A DNA stretch of 64,000 nt from Mytilisepta virgata. Taxonomy: Eukaryota; Mollusca; Bivalvia; Mytilida; Mytilidae. Under the pieces are notes generated by a model. It saw nothing but the letters and a program-made list of their open reading frames with translations, did no database searches and was not told the origin of the DNA. The translations under genes and the position numbers were made by a program. The DNA lies in contig JAPWFG010000059.1 in assembly GCA_028015205.1 (NCBI GenBank), positions 124,001-188,000 on the forward strand, read 5' to 3'. Positions within the stretch are counted from its first letter, which is position 1. Every line of letters begins with the position of its first letter. This document shows positions 42,474-53,681 of this stretch, in pieces.

Positions 42474-42494
42474 TGGTTCTTTTCAGATCAATTG

Positions 42495-42705
42495 TATTAC
42501 CTCCAAATAAGGTCAACACTCTTTCGAATAATATCGGCATGCGTAAACATGAGGTGACTCATATCCGTGTCTTGATGACTCGTTGGAATCTGTTGACCGA
42601 ATAAGGACTGCGCGATGACTCACGTATTTACCAATCGGATTCTTGATGACTCATAAGACTTTCTTGACCAAATAAGGACTGCGCGATGATCTGATGACTC
42701 ACGTC
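42495..42705 (-). promoter_or_regulatory. AP-1-like site array in right terminal repeat
   Basis: Four perfect TGACTCA sites and one TGACTCG in ~150 bp, upstream of the minus-strand PC4-like gene. The unit structure is the same as at 14957-15213. Confidence 0.5.
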
Positions 42706-42842
42706 GGTGGTGAGGCGGATGTCCATATATAGAAAAGGGGGAGGGGCGTATGTCTCTATATGGAAAAAGAGGCGGGGCATGACCATATTTGGGTTTGCCG
42801 CAGGTTTTTGGGGGGGGATAAAAGATCCTAACCCCTACTACT
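42550..42842 (-). repeat. Right terminal inverted repeat of outer Polinton, copy 1
   Basis: Inverted match to 14845-15215, with a ~45-bp extra block near the G/C-rich part and one less subrepeat. It ends CCTAACCCCTACTACT, then AATACT (42843-42848). Confidence 0.88.
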
Positions 42843-43295
42843 AATACTATTTTCAGTCAAGTGCCCCGTTTCACTTTAAAGTGATTTAAAATATTTTTTA
42901 TGTAGTTCTTGATGGTGCCACTGTGTCTGGATTAGTATTGTTTAGCAGGTTATATTTAAATCAAACTTTACTCGACTTTTATTTCAAAGAAAAAACACCT
43001 GCTTCATTCGAATATTTCACATCAATATGAAACCACTACGTCTGATGTTTTTATTATTTTAGCTCCATTAAAAACTGTTAGATAAAATATCAAAAGCGCT
43101 TTACATCTGCCCTCACACATCTGCAAAGCGGTGGAGCATATCAGAACCAATCTAAAGTTAGGATTTTACCTACAGATGTAAATCTACAGCTGTTTGAGAC
43201 AGAAAACAGTACCTTCTTTGTTCCGTCTTGTCCTATAAATATGGAAAGGTTTCAACAATTCTCATAGCTGCTACTCATATTGAAACGTTATTAAA

Positions 43296-43990
43296 ATGGC
43301 TTCAAACTATACGTTTACCAAAAAATTAAGCATGAAGGGTAATATGGAGATGAGGACCAACTTCTGTTATCAAAAAGCCGTTGTTTTGACATACGTTAAC
43401 GGTAACTTTTATGTAAACCTATACAATAATTCTAAAACAAATCCGGGGAGGTGTTCATTTAGTTATGCAGACTTGGAGGAATTGATAGTAATTAAAAGGA
43501 TAATGGACACACTGAAACCACAAATGATTGAGGCAAGTCTTTTTCTCTTTTTATACATATTCCTTTTGGATATTTGTACTTCCACGTATAGATCTTGTTG
43601 TGTTGTTATTCCGCGGTTTTTGGTTTGGGAAAGCAAAATTTAATTTTGTACTTTTATTTATGATAGGAGCAAAATCAGTTGAGGCCCACTACACCCACAA
43701 CAGAACCTATACCACACACACCACAACCGACGCCGCAACTACCACCAACAACTCCATACGTAGCTCAACCAATTACTACAGTCCTTCGACAGTCCAACAA
43801 GAGGCCAAGTGCTGCAGTCGGGGGACCTACCCCAAAAGTTCAAAATCTTGATGGCGTAGAAAACTATGATCCCATGGACTCAAAACGGAAAACATTCACT
43901 ACTTCTCGAAACCATTTTAGCAAACAAACAATTCGGTTCCCATTTCAAATGCTTGATCGTTATACAGTCCCCCTTTTCCCATTGTTTTAA
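43296..43990 (+). CDS. PC4-like protein with Pro/Thr-rich tail, copy 1 (GC-AG intron)
   Basis: Two exons: 43296-43532 and 43667-43990. The donor is GAG|GCAAGT (a GC-AG intron) and phase 0 is kept, for 186 aa. Exon 1 has a PC4-like pattern: CYQKAVVLTYVNGNFYVNLY, then GRCSFSYADLEELIVIKRIM. Exon 2 encodes a low-complexity Pro/Thr stretch (TTPTTEPIPHTPQPTPQL), a basic KRPSAAVGG and a C-terminal SKRKTFTTSRNHF region. It lies just outside the outer Polinton. Together with the glycoprotein array on the other side it recreates the glycoprotein-then-PC4 order of the inner Polinton, so it may belong to an older element. Confidence 0.65.
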
Positions 43991-44166
43991 TGTCAGGTCG
44001 CAATAAAAACAGGTCACACGGTCTCCAAAGGCGGTATAAAAAAATCAATTTTTAATTAATTCCTCCGGTTTTTGTTCCAGTTGTCGAGGCCAATGTTCAA
44101 ACGTCTGGTGGGTGGGATTGAAAAAAAAAAACGGACTCCGGCTATAAACATCCGTTTCAATATCCA

Positions 44167-44335
44167 TTAGAATGACAGTTTTGATGCAACGATTAAAAAT
44201 TCTATTCCACTTGCTTCTGCAAAATCTTCAATAATGTTTAGATATGTATTCCAGTCACCACCGGCGAGTCCACCCCTATATGATATGGTATTCCAACGGA
44301 TTTAATGTTTAACGAATTCAATTGTTCCAAACACT
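44167..44335 (-). pseudogene. Macro-domain-like C-terminal fragment, copy 1
   Basis: Minus-strand end of the gene described at 52099-52400, cut by the tandem-duplication breakpoint at ~44335. Confidence 0.4.
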
Positions 44336-44929
44336 TTGTTTTCAAATGGATATATTCGATATTTTCCCCAAGTTGAGGTTTGTCATGATAGTCATCATAA
44401 CAGAATTGTGCATAAGTAAACTTTAATTATATTTTGTATTCGGGAAAGGTGATTTCTTTTGATACTATGCTAATCAATCTTTTTAATGTATATTGTTTTG
44501 TAATTGAAACCTAATAATTATACATAAACTTGTATATTTCAAAACAAAAGGCATTTAACGATCAATTTTAAATAAGCGATGTTGAATAAATTAAATAAAT
44601 GTGCTGTAAAATTTCAAGTGTGAAGGGTGTAGAAATTAGATAAATATTTTCAAGCCGTTTAGTTTGTAATTATGATTTCCGTAAGAAAATCGAATTATAT
44701 TTGTAACGATGTTTTCTTCTTGAATCTTAACTTTTTAATATTTGTTTAAAAAAAAATATTTTTGTGTCTTTCGAGGTCAGGTTGTCTTGAGAAAGTTTTT
44801 AAACATCTATCGCATTGAAACTCCATCGTGAAAATGATGTAATCTTTTTGGTAACGTTTTTATACACTTGTGTCACTGTAACACTTATTCTTATTGGTCG
44901 TTATAATACGAGCTTAATTATTGGCTAAA

Positions 44930-45195
44930 AAAAAATCCGGAATTTCCGTATTTGGTCATGCACATTCAGTCAGAAGTGTGGTTACCATATTTGGTAATGC
45001 ATGTGCATTCGATAAGAATGAGTCATGGCGTCAGCATTGTATGGCTCATACCCAAGACTAATTACCTTATTTGGTCATAACATGCGTGATGACTCATGGT
45101 GTAAGCATTACGTATATGACTCATACCCAAGACAAATGATTTAGCCATCTTATGTATGATGACGTGGCGTAACATTGTATGACTCATCGGTTGAT
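44930..45195. promoter_or_regulatory. AP-1-like site cluster, copy 2
   Basis: Second copy of 40985-41265, with an 8-bp deletion near its left edge. Confidence 0.45.
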
Positions 45196-45223
45196 AAGCC
45201 TCGTGCAAGTATTTTAGTATTTA

Positions 45224-45884
45224 CACGGTTCATACACATTTTTAACCACAAAATTCAAGGACATTTTAAGTACTTTAAAGGACCAATGTCCAAATTTTCA
45301 AGGACCAGAAATCAACTGATATGGACAATTTAAATCCATACGGTTATGACCTATATGTAATTTTAAGTAGCCATACATCCGAGAATTTACATTTCCCAGG
45401 CATTCTTTGGAACTACTTTCAGTTTCGGTTTGCTCACTGTGACTAAAATTCATCGGCAAAATACATTTAATGAAGTAAATGAAAGATGTTTTATTAGTTA
45501 AAGTTAATTTAAGTTCCCAAAAAATCAATCTGGATCGTTTAATTACTAAAAGTTTTATGCAAAGTCAGATTTATTTCTTGACCGGATCACAGAAATTACT
45601 ACGCACCGGTTTCACAGAAAAGTAGCTATTTTTAGAAAAGGGAAAATACCCAAAACTTATATAGTCTTGACAAAAATACCGATAAACGCGAGACCGAGTG
45701 ATCTGAAAACGAATTAAAAACACTTTTATGACAGAAAATTTAACCAATTTTTTGGATTCTTCAAAAACACAGTTTTTCAAGGAGTTTCAAGGACCTCCTT
45801 TGAATTTCAAGTACTTTCAAGGCCTTAATTTCCAATTTAGAATTTCAAGTACTTTTCAGGTTTTCAAGCACCCGTGCGAACCCT
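45224..45884. mobile_element. Non-autonomous hAT-like insertion, copy 2
   Basis: Second copy of 41290-41951, flanked by GTATTTA. Confidence 0.55.
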
Positions 45885-45971
45885 GTATTTAAACTATTTG
45901 GGAAGAGCGCTTCTGATGAGTTTATAATAGACGAAACTAAAGATTTCGTTAAAATGTAAATCTCCCGTTAG

Positions 45972-46406
45972 TTATATATTATAAGAATTGTTTAGTAAAA
46001 AGTAAAGCATTGTATCCTCAATTACCTTTTTCATAGATGGGTGTGTTGTAACTATGCAAGAGCATTTGATGTGGTTTTGAGTTGCGGCATACACGTTTCT
46101 TCCCAGGTGTGTCATGTAGTCTCTTCTTTCCGACAGGGCCAAATCTAGAAACTCCAAGCTGTCGACCAACATTTTCCACCTCTGAAGGGGTAAGCTAATT
46201 CCCTTTTTGGTAGGCACTAATTTTCCATCTTTATTCTCCCACTCTCTAATGTCAATTCTAATTTGATCTTTCCACTCTTTGGCTTGAACGAATCTGTTGT
46301 TTCCCAGCTCGATATTGCAACGTGCGTTCTCCATCTCGGATAGTGGGTAAATGAAGTATCGGCCATCGATGCGCGTTACTTTACACTGACGTTTCGCGTT
46401 TTTCAT
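45972..46406 (-). CDS. PC4/SUB1-like protein, copy 2
   Basis: Encodes the same 144 residues as 42039-42473. Confidence 0.85.
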   Translation of the reverse strand: MKNAKRQCKVTRIDGRYFIYPLSEMENARCNIELGNNRFVQAKEWKDQIRIDIREWENKDGKLVPTKKGISLPLQRWKMLVDSLEFLDLALSERRDYMTHLGRNVYAATQNHIKCSCIVTTHPSMKKVIEDTMLYFLLNNSYNI

Positions 46407-46482
46407 TGGTTCTTTTCAGATCAATTGTATTACCTCCAAATAAGGTCAACACTCTTTCGAATAATATCGGCATGCGTAAACA

Positions 46483-46775
46483 TGAGGTGACTCATATCCG
46501 TGTCTTGATGACTCGTTGGAATCTGTTGACCGAATAAGGACTGCGCGATGACTCACGTATTTACCAATCGGATTCTTGATGACTCATAAGACTTTCTTGA
46601 CCAAATAAGGACTGCGCGATGATCTGATGACTCACGTCGGTGGTGAGGCGGATGTCCATATATAGAAAAGGGGGAGGGGCGTATGTCTCTATATGGAAAA
46701 AGAGGCGGGGCATGACCATATTTGGGTTTGCCGCAGGTTTTTGGGGGGGGATAAAAGATCCTAACCCCTACTACT
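46483..46775 (-). repeat. Outer Polinton right terminal repeat, tandem copy 2
   Basis: Same terminus followed by AATACT, produced by the segmental tandem duplication. Confidence 0.88.
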
Positions 46776-47228
46776 AATACTATTTTCAGTCAAGTGCCCC
46801 GTTTCACTTTAAAGTGATTTAAAATATTTTTTATGTAGTTCTTGATGGTGCCACTGTGTCTGGATTTGTATTGTTTAGCAGGTTATATTTAAATCAAACT
46901 TTACTCGACTTTTATTTCAAAGAAAAAACACCTGCTTCATTCGAATATTTCACATCAATATGAAACCACTACGTCTGATGTTTTTATTATTTTAGCTCCA
47001 TTAAAAACTGTTAGATAAAATATCAAAAGCGCTTTACATCTGCCCTCACACATCTGCAAAGCGGTGGAGCATATCAGAACCAATCTAAAGTTAGGATTTT
47101 ACCTACAGATGTAAATCTACAGCTGTTTGAGACAGAAAACAGTACCTTCTTTGTTCCGTCTTGTCCTATAAATATGGAAAGGTTTCAACAATTCTCATAG
47201 CTGCTACTCATATTGAAACGTTATTAAA

Positions 47229-47923
47229 ATGGCTTCAAACTATACGTTTACCAAAAAATTAAGCATGAAGGGTAATATGGAGATGAGGACCAACTTCTGT
47301 TATCAAAAAGCCGTTGTTTTGACATACGTTAACGGTAACTTTTATGTAAACCTATACAATAATTCGAAAACAAATCCGGGGAGGTGTTCATTTAGTTATG
47401 CAGACTTGGAGGAATTGATAGTAATTAAAAGGATAATGGACACACTGAAACCACAAATGATTGAGGCAAGTCTTTTTCTCTTTTTATACATATTCCTTTT
47501 GGATATTTGTACTTCCACGTATAGATCTTGTTGTGTTGTTATTCCGCGGTTTTTGGTTTGGGAAAGCAAAATTTAATTTTGTACTTTTATTTATGATAGG
47601 AGCAAAATCAGTTGAGGCCCACTACACCCACAACAGAACCTATACCACACACACCACAACCGACGCCGCAACTACCACCAACAACTCCATACGTAGCTCA
47701 ACCAATTACTACAGTCCTTCGACAGTCCAACAAGAGGCCAAGTGCTGCAGTCGGGGGACCTACCCCAAAAGTTCAAAATCTTGATGGCGTAGAAAACTAT
47801 GATCCCATGGACTCAAAACGGAAAACATTCACTACTTCTCGAAACCATTTTAGCAAACAAACAATTCGGTTCCCATTTCAAATGCTCGATCGTTATACAG
47901 TCCCCCTTTTCCCATTGTTTTAA
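47229..47923 (+). CDS. PC4-like protein with Pro/Thr tail, copy 2
   Basis: Same two-exon gene as 43296-43990 with the same GC-AG intron (47229-47465, 47600-47923). It differs by silent changes only, as far as I can see. Confidence 0.65.
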
Positions 47924-48129
47924 TGTCAGGTCGCAATAAAAACAGGTCACACGGTCTCCAAAGGCGGTATAAAAAAATCAATTTTTAATTAATTCCTCCG
48001 GTTTTTGTTCCAGTTGTCGAGGCCAATGTTCAAACGTCTGTTCTCGGGTAAGGTAATACATTTCAGTTCGGTGGGTGGGATTGAAAAAAAAAAACGGACT
48101 CCGGCTATAAACATCCGTTTCAATATCCA

Positions 48130-48300
48130 TTAGAATGACAGTTTTGATGCAACGATTAAAAATTCTATTCCACTTGCTTCTGCAAAATCTTCAATAATGT
48201 TTAGATATGTATTCCAGTCACCACCGGCGAGTCCACCCCTATATGATATGGTATTCCAACGGATTTAATGTTTAACGAATTCAATTGTTCCAAACACTTT
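48130..48300 (-). pseudogene. Macro-domain-like C-terminal fragment, copy 2
   Basis: Truncated by the second duplication junction near 48300. Confidence 0.4.
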
Positions 48301-48889
48301 GTTTTCAAATGGATATATTCGATATTTTCCCCAAGTTGAGGTTTGTCATGATAGTCATCATAACAGAATTGTGCATAAGTAAACTTTAATTATATTTTGT
48401 ATTCGGGAAAGGTGATTTCTTTTGATACTATGCTAATCAATCTTTTTAATGTATATTGTTTTGTAATTGAAACCTAATAATTATACATAAACTTGTATAT
48501 TTCAAAACAAAAGGCATTTAACGATCAATTTTAAATAAGCGATGTTGAATAAATTAAATAAATGTGCTGTAAAATTTCAAGTGTGAAGGGTGTAGAAATT
48601 AGATAAATATTTTCAAGCCGTTTAGTTTGTAATTATGATTTCCGTAAGAAAATCGAATTATATTTGTAACGATGTTTTCTTCTTGAATCTTAACTTTTTA
48701 ATATTTGTTTAAAAAAAAATATTTTTGTGTCTTTCGAGGTCAGGTTGTCTTGAGAAAGTTTTTAAACATCTATCGCATTGAAACTCCATCGTGAAAATGA
48801 TGTAATCTTTTTGGTAACGTTTTTATACACTTGTGTCACTGTAACACTTATTCTTATTGGTCGTTATAATACGAGCTTAATTATTGGCT

Positions 48890-49165
48890 AAAAAAAAATC
48901 CGGAAGTTGACATTTCCGTATTTGGTCATGCACATTCAGTCAGAAGTGTGGTTACCATATTTGGTAATGCATGTGCATTCGATAAGAATGAGTCATGGCG
49001 TCAGCATTGTATGGCTCATACCCAAGACTAATTACCTTATTTGGTCATAACATGCGTGATGACTCATGGTGTAAGCATTACGTATATGACTCATACCCAA
49101 GACAAATGATTTAGCCATCTTATGTATGATGACGTGGCGTAACATTGTATGACTCATCGGTTGAT
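48890..49165. promoter_or_regulatory. AP-1-like site cluster, copy 3
   Basis: Third copy of 40985-41265. Confidence 0.45.
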
Positions 49166-49193
49166 AAGCCTCGTGCAAGTATTTTAGTATTTA

Positions 49194-49854
49194 CACGGTT
49201 CATACACATTTTTAACCACAAAATTCAAGGACATTTTAAGTACTTTAAAGGACCAATGTCCAAATTTTCAAGGACCAGAAATCAACTGATATGGACAATT
49301 TAAATCCATACGGTTATGACCTATATGTAATTTTAAGTAGCCATACATCCGAGAATTTACATTTCCCAGGCATTCTTTGGAACTACTTTCAGTTTCGGTT
49401 TGCTCACTGTGACTAAAATTCATCGGCAAAATACATTTAATGAAGTAAATGAAAGATGTTTTATTAGTTAAAGTTAATTTAAGTTCCCAAAAAATCAATC
49501 TGGATCGTTTAATTACTAAAAGTTTTATGCAAAGTCAGATTTATTTCTTGACCGGATCACAGAAATTACTACGCACCGGTTTCACAGAAAAGTAGCTATT
49601 TTTAGAAAAGGGAAAATACCCAAAACTTATATAGTCTTGACAAAAATACCGATAAACGCGAGACCGAGTGATCTGAAAACGAATTAAAAACACTTTTATG
49701 ACAGAAAATTTAACCAATTTTTTGGATTCTTCAAAAACACAGTTTTTCAAGGAGTTTCAAGGACCTCCTTTGAATTTCAAGTACTTTCAAGGCCTTAATT
49801 TCCAATTTAGAATTTCAAGTACTTTTCAGGTTTTCAAGCACCCGTGCGAACCCT
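49194..49854. mobile_element. Non-autonomous hAT-like insertion, copy 3
   Basis: Third copy, flanked by GTATTTA. Confidence 0.55.
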
Positions 49855-49941
49855 GTATTTAAACTATTTGGGAAGAGCGCTTCTGATGAGTTTATAATAG
49901 ACGAAACTAAAGATTTCGTTAAAATGTAAATCTCCCGTTAG

Positions 49942-50376
49942 TTATATATTATAAGAATTGTTTAGTAAAAAGTAAAGCATTGTATCCTCAATTACCTTTT
50001 TCATAGATGGGTGTGTTGTAACTATGCAAGAGCATTTGATGTGGTTTTGAGTTGCGGCATACACGTTTCTTCCCAGGTGTGTCATGTAGTCTCTTCTTTC
50101 CGACAGGGCCAAATCTAGAAACTCCAAGCTGTCGACCAACATTTTCCACCTCTGAAGGGGTAAGCTAATTCCCTTTTTGGTAGGCACTAATTTTCCATCT
50201 TTATTCTCCCACTCTCTAATGTCAATTCTAATTTGATCTTTCCACTCTTTGGCTTGAACGAATCTGTTGTTTCCCAGCTCGATATTGCAACGTGCGTTCT
50301 CCATCTCGGATAGTGGGTAAATGAAGTATCGGCCATCGATGCGCGTTACTTTACACTGACGTTTCGCGTTTTTCAT
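49942..50376 (-). CDS. PC4/SUB1-like protein, copy 3
   Basis: Encodes the same 144 residues as copies 1 and 2. Confidence 0.85.
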   Translation of the reverse strand: MKNAKRQCKVTRIDGRYFIYPLSEMENARCNIELGNNRFVQAKEWKDQIRIDIREWENKDGKLVPTKKGISLPLQRWKMLVDSLEFLDLALSERRDYMTHLGRNVYAATQNHIKCSCIVTTHPSMKKVIEDTMLYFLLNNSYNI

Positions 50377-50452
50377 TGGTTCTTTTCAGATCAATTGTAT
50401 TACCTCCAAATAAGGTCAACACTCTTTCGAATAATATCGGCATGCGTAAACA

Positions 50453-50745
50453 TGAGGTGACTCATATCCGTGTCTTGATGACTCGTTGGAATCTGTTGAC
50501 CGAATAAGGACTGCGCGATGACTCACGTATTTACCAATCGGATTCTTGATGACTCATAAGACTTTCTTGACCAAATAAGGACTGCGCGATGATCTGATGA
50601 CTCACGTCGGTGGTGAGGCGGATGTCCATATATAGAAAAGGGGGAGGGGCGTATGTCTCTATATGGAAAAAGAGGCGGGGCATGACCATATTTGGGTTTG
50701 CCGCAGGTTTTTGGGGGGGGATAAAAGATCCTAACCCCTACTACT
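50453..50745 (-). repeat. Outer Polinton right terminal repeat, tandem copy 3
   Basis: Third copy of the terminus, again followed by AATACT. Confidence 0.88.
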
Positions 50746-51198
50746 AATACTATTTTCAGTCAAGTGCCCCGTTTCACTTTAAAGTGATTTAAAATATTTT
50801 TTATGTAGTTCTTGATGGTGCCACTGTGTCTGGATTAGTATTGTTTAGCAGGTTATATTTAAATCAAACTTTACTCGACTTTTATTTCAAAGAAAAAACA
50901 CCTGCTTCATTCGAATATTTCACATCAATATGAAACCACTACGTCTGATGTTTTTATTATTTTAGCTCCATTAAAAACTGTTAGATAAAATATCAAAAGC
51001 GCTTTACATCTGCCCTCACACATCTGCAAAGCGGTGGAGCATATCAGAACCAATCTAAAGTTAGGATTTTACCTACAGATGTAAATCTACAGCTGTTTGA
51101 GACAGAAAACAGTACCTTCTTTGTTCCGTCTTGTCCTATAAATATGGAAAGGTTTCAACAATTCTCATAGCTGCTACTCATATTGAAACGTTATTAAA

Positions 51199-51892
51199 AT
51201 GGCTTCAAACTATACGTTTACCAAAAAATTAAGCATGAAGGGTAATATGGAGATGAGGACCAACTTCTGTTATCAAAAAGCCGTTGTTTTGACATACGTT
51301 AACGGTAACTTTTATGTAAACCTATACAATAATTCTAAAACAAATCCGGGGAGGTGTTCATTTAGTTATGCAGACTTGGAGGAATTGATAGTAATTAAAA
51401 GGATAATGGACACACTGAAACCACAAATGATTGAGGCAAGTCTTTTTCTCTTTTTATACATATTCCTTTTGGATATTTGTACTTCCACGTATAGATCTTG
51501 TTGTGTTGTTATTCCGCGGTTTTTGGTTTGGGAAAGCAAAATTTAATTTTGTACTTTTATTTATGATAGGAGCAAAATCAGTTGAGGCCCACTACACCCA
51601 CAACAGAACCTATACCACACACACCACAACCGACGCCGCAACTACCACCAACAACTCCATACGTAGCTCAACCAATTACTACAGTCCTTCGACAGTCCAA
51701 CAAGAGGCCAAGTGCTGCAGTCGGGGACCTACCCCAAAAGTTCAAAATCTTGATGGCGTAGAAAACTATGATCCCATGGACTCAAAACGGAAAACATTCA
51801 CTACTTCTCGAAACCATTTTAGCAAACAAACAATTCGGTTCCCATTTCAAATGCTCGATCGTTATACAGTCCCCCTTTTCCCATTGTTTTAA
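51199..51892 (+). pseudogene. PC4-like protein with Pro/Thr tail, copy 3, frameshifted
   Basis: Exon 1 (51199-51435) is intact. In exon 2 a run of five G in the other copies is four here (near 51726), shifting the frame before the basic C-terminal region. The last third of the protein is replaced by a short wrong-frame end. Confidence 0.65.
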
Positions 51893-52098
51893 TGTCAGGT
51901 CGCAATAAAAACAGGTCACACGGTCTCCAAAGGCGGTATAAAAAAATCAATTTTTAATTAATTCCTCCGGTTTTTGTTCCAGTTGTCGAGGCCAATGTTC
52001 AAACGTCTGTTCTCGGGTAAGGTAATACATTTCAGTTCGGTGGGTGGGATTGAAAAAAAAAAACGGACTCCGGCTATAAACATCCGTTTCAATATCCA

Positions 52099-52400
52099 TT
52101 AGAATGACAGTTTTGATGCAACGATTAAAAATTCTATTCCACTTGCTTCTGCAAAATCTTCAATAATGTTTAGATATGTATTCCAGTCACCACCGGCGAG
52201 TCCACCCCTATATGATATGGTATTCCAACGGATTTAATGTTTAACGAATTCAATTGTTCCAAACATTTGTGAAACCAGTGCAGTCTATTTTCCCTTGTAT
52301 CTTTAAGTGGGGTAATTTCTCTGTAAGCTTCTCCAACTTTTCCATAATCCCACTGACTCAAGAAGCGAATTATATCGTAGATGATCTGGTGATTTAAAAA
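52099..52400 (-). pseudogene. Macro-domain-like gene end, frameshifted
   Basis: The minus strand reads YDIIRFLSQWDYGKV, then ENRLHWFHKCLEQLNSLNI and IKSVGIPYHIG. One frame over it continues GLAGGDWNTYLNIIEDF and a closing strand IEFLIVASKL to a stop at 52099. The IPYxIG...GGLAGGDW pattern is typical of the C-terminal part of macro (ADP-ribose-binding) domains of the invertebrate type. The frame change is near 52205-52210. The N-terminal part is not seen beyond 52400. It could be the end of a host gene or of an older Polinton cargo gene. Confidence 0.45.
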
Positions 52401-53369
52401 TCTATATCATACAAGGTTCCCCTCGGTCTTCCTCAATAGCTAAAACGAATGAGCTTAAAAAGCTGATTTTATATAGACACCTTAAATCAATCAAACTAAG
52501 CTAATTAATTGCAGCTCAAATTTGTCGCAGGCTATTGACTATGACAAGGGCACCTGCTATAGGAAATCTCTCAACTTTAAGATTAATGTCATTTCTAAAT
52601 TGCAGCAAGCTATAGACCGTGACTTGAAGTATATCGATTTTCCCACACCTGGTCTGACGTCATGCAAGCTGGTGTCTGCTACAAGCTTGCTTCAACCTTC
52701 GTGACGTCACGAACTGGAATTGCTGCAGCTTCAAGTTCCAGTACTCTATCTCCTACACTACTAACCCCAATTGTTCAATCTTCGATGAAATCAAACAAAA
52801 AGTTTAATTTTGGACCCTAATTCCTAAATACACGGTTAGATTCGGCATATCAAATAACCCCAATAGTTCAATCTTCGATGAAATCAAACAAGTTTAATTT
52901 TGGACCCTAATTCCTAAACTGTTGGGACCAAAACTCCAAAAATCAATCCCAACCTTCCTTTTGTGGTCATAAACCTTGTATTTAAATTTCACAGATTTCT
53001 ATTTACTTATACTAAAGTTATTGTGCAAAAACCAAGAAAAATGCTTATTTGTGCCCATTTTTTGCCCCCAATTCCAAAACTGTTGGGACCAAACTCCCAA
53101 AAACAATCCCAACCTTCCTTTTGTGGTCATAAACCTTGTGTTAAAATTTCTATTTACTTATACTAAAGTTATTGTGCGAAAACTAAGAAAAATGCTTATT
53201 GGGCCCTTTTTAGGAACCTAATTCTTAAAATGTTGGGACCAAAACTCCCAAAATCAATCCCAACCTTCCTTTTGTGGTCATAAACTGTGTTCAAATTTCA
53301 TAGATTTCTATTAATCTATGATACTAAAGTTGTAGTGCGAAAACCAAACGCCAATGTCATACCAATATA
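52401..53369. repeat. Dispersed bivalve repeat region
   Basis: From about 52760 a ~115-bp unit with CTGTTGGGACCAAAACTCC and CCAACCTTCCTTTTGTGGTC recurs about four times with decay. This family is, from memory, abundant in mussels. 52401-52750 holds no supportable gene. A TGACGTCA-like CGTGACGTCACG lies near 52700. Confidence 0.6.
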
Positions 53370-53681
53370 TACTGAACCGCAAAAGAAACGTCGCTTTTTC
53401 AAAATGTTAGCAAAATTCGAAATAAATATTAATTAATGATTTTTATATAATCAGTATTACGATTACATCACCAGGTAAGATTAAATTACCTGTGAATTAA
53501 ATTTTCGGTTGAATAATTTTCACTTGATATCGTAGAGCGACCGTACCTAAAACCGCTCGTGGGACACACTTGGCGGTAATTTTTCTTAAATCTTAAATGT
53601 TCGTGAAATTCATGCTCCTTTATGGGTATAAAAGGCCGGAGAAAATTAAAGAGTGTTAGTATCAGTGTTGACACAGAAGCT

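Larger units (their letters stand above)
14845..42842. mobile_element. Outer Maverick/Polinton element, interrupted by an inner Polinton
   Basis: The ends read AGTAGTAGGGGTTAGG on the left and its exact reverse complement at the right (ending at 42842), with the AG...CT termini typical of Polintons. Both ends are flanked by the direct 6-bp repeat AATACT (14839-14844 and 42843-42848), the Polinton target-duplication length. Without the inner element (18251-38420 plus one TAGAGT) about 7.8 kb remains, short for the family. CARD, half-TBP, minor capsid, ATPase and protease remain in the left arm, and a four-exon gene plus PC4-like gene in the right arm. Polymerase, integrase and major capsid are missing, so this is an internally deleted, decayed copy. 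Its gene block at 15.3-17.9 kb is visibly richer in G+C than its surroundings. Confidence 0.88.
40395..52270. repeat. Three tandem copies of a ~3.95 kb segment across the element/host junction
   Basis: Copies begin at about 40395, 44336 and 48300 (TTTGTTTTCAAATGG) and the last ends near 52265. Each includes the AP-1-like array, the hAT-like insertion, the minus-strand PC4-like gene, the outer Polinton's right terminal repeat with AATACT, the plus-strand PC4-like gene and the macro-domain-like end. Differences are few: a 23-bp deletion in copy 1 (near 44107), an 8-bp deletion in copy 2 (near 44940), a one-G deletion in copy 3 (near 51726) and single-base changes. Breakpoints share TTTG microhomology. 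Copies 2 and 3 carry no outer left end, so they arose by segmental duplication, not transposition (or by misassembly). Confidence 0.93.
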
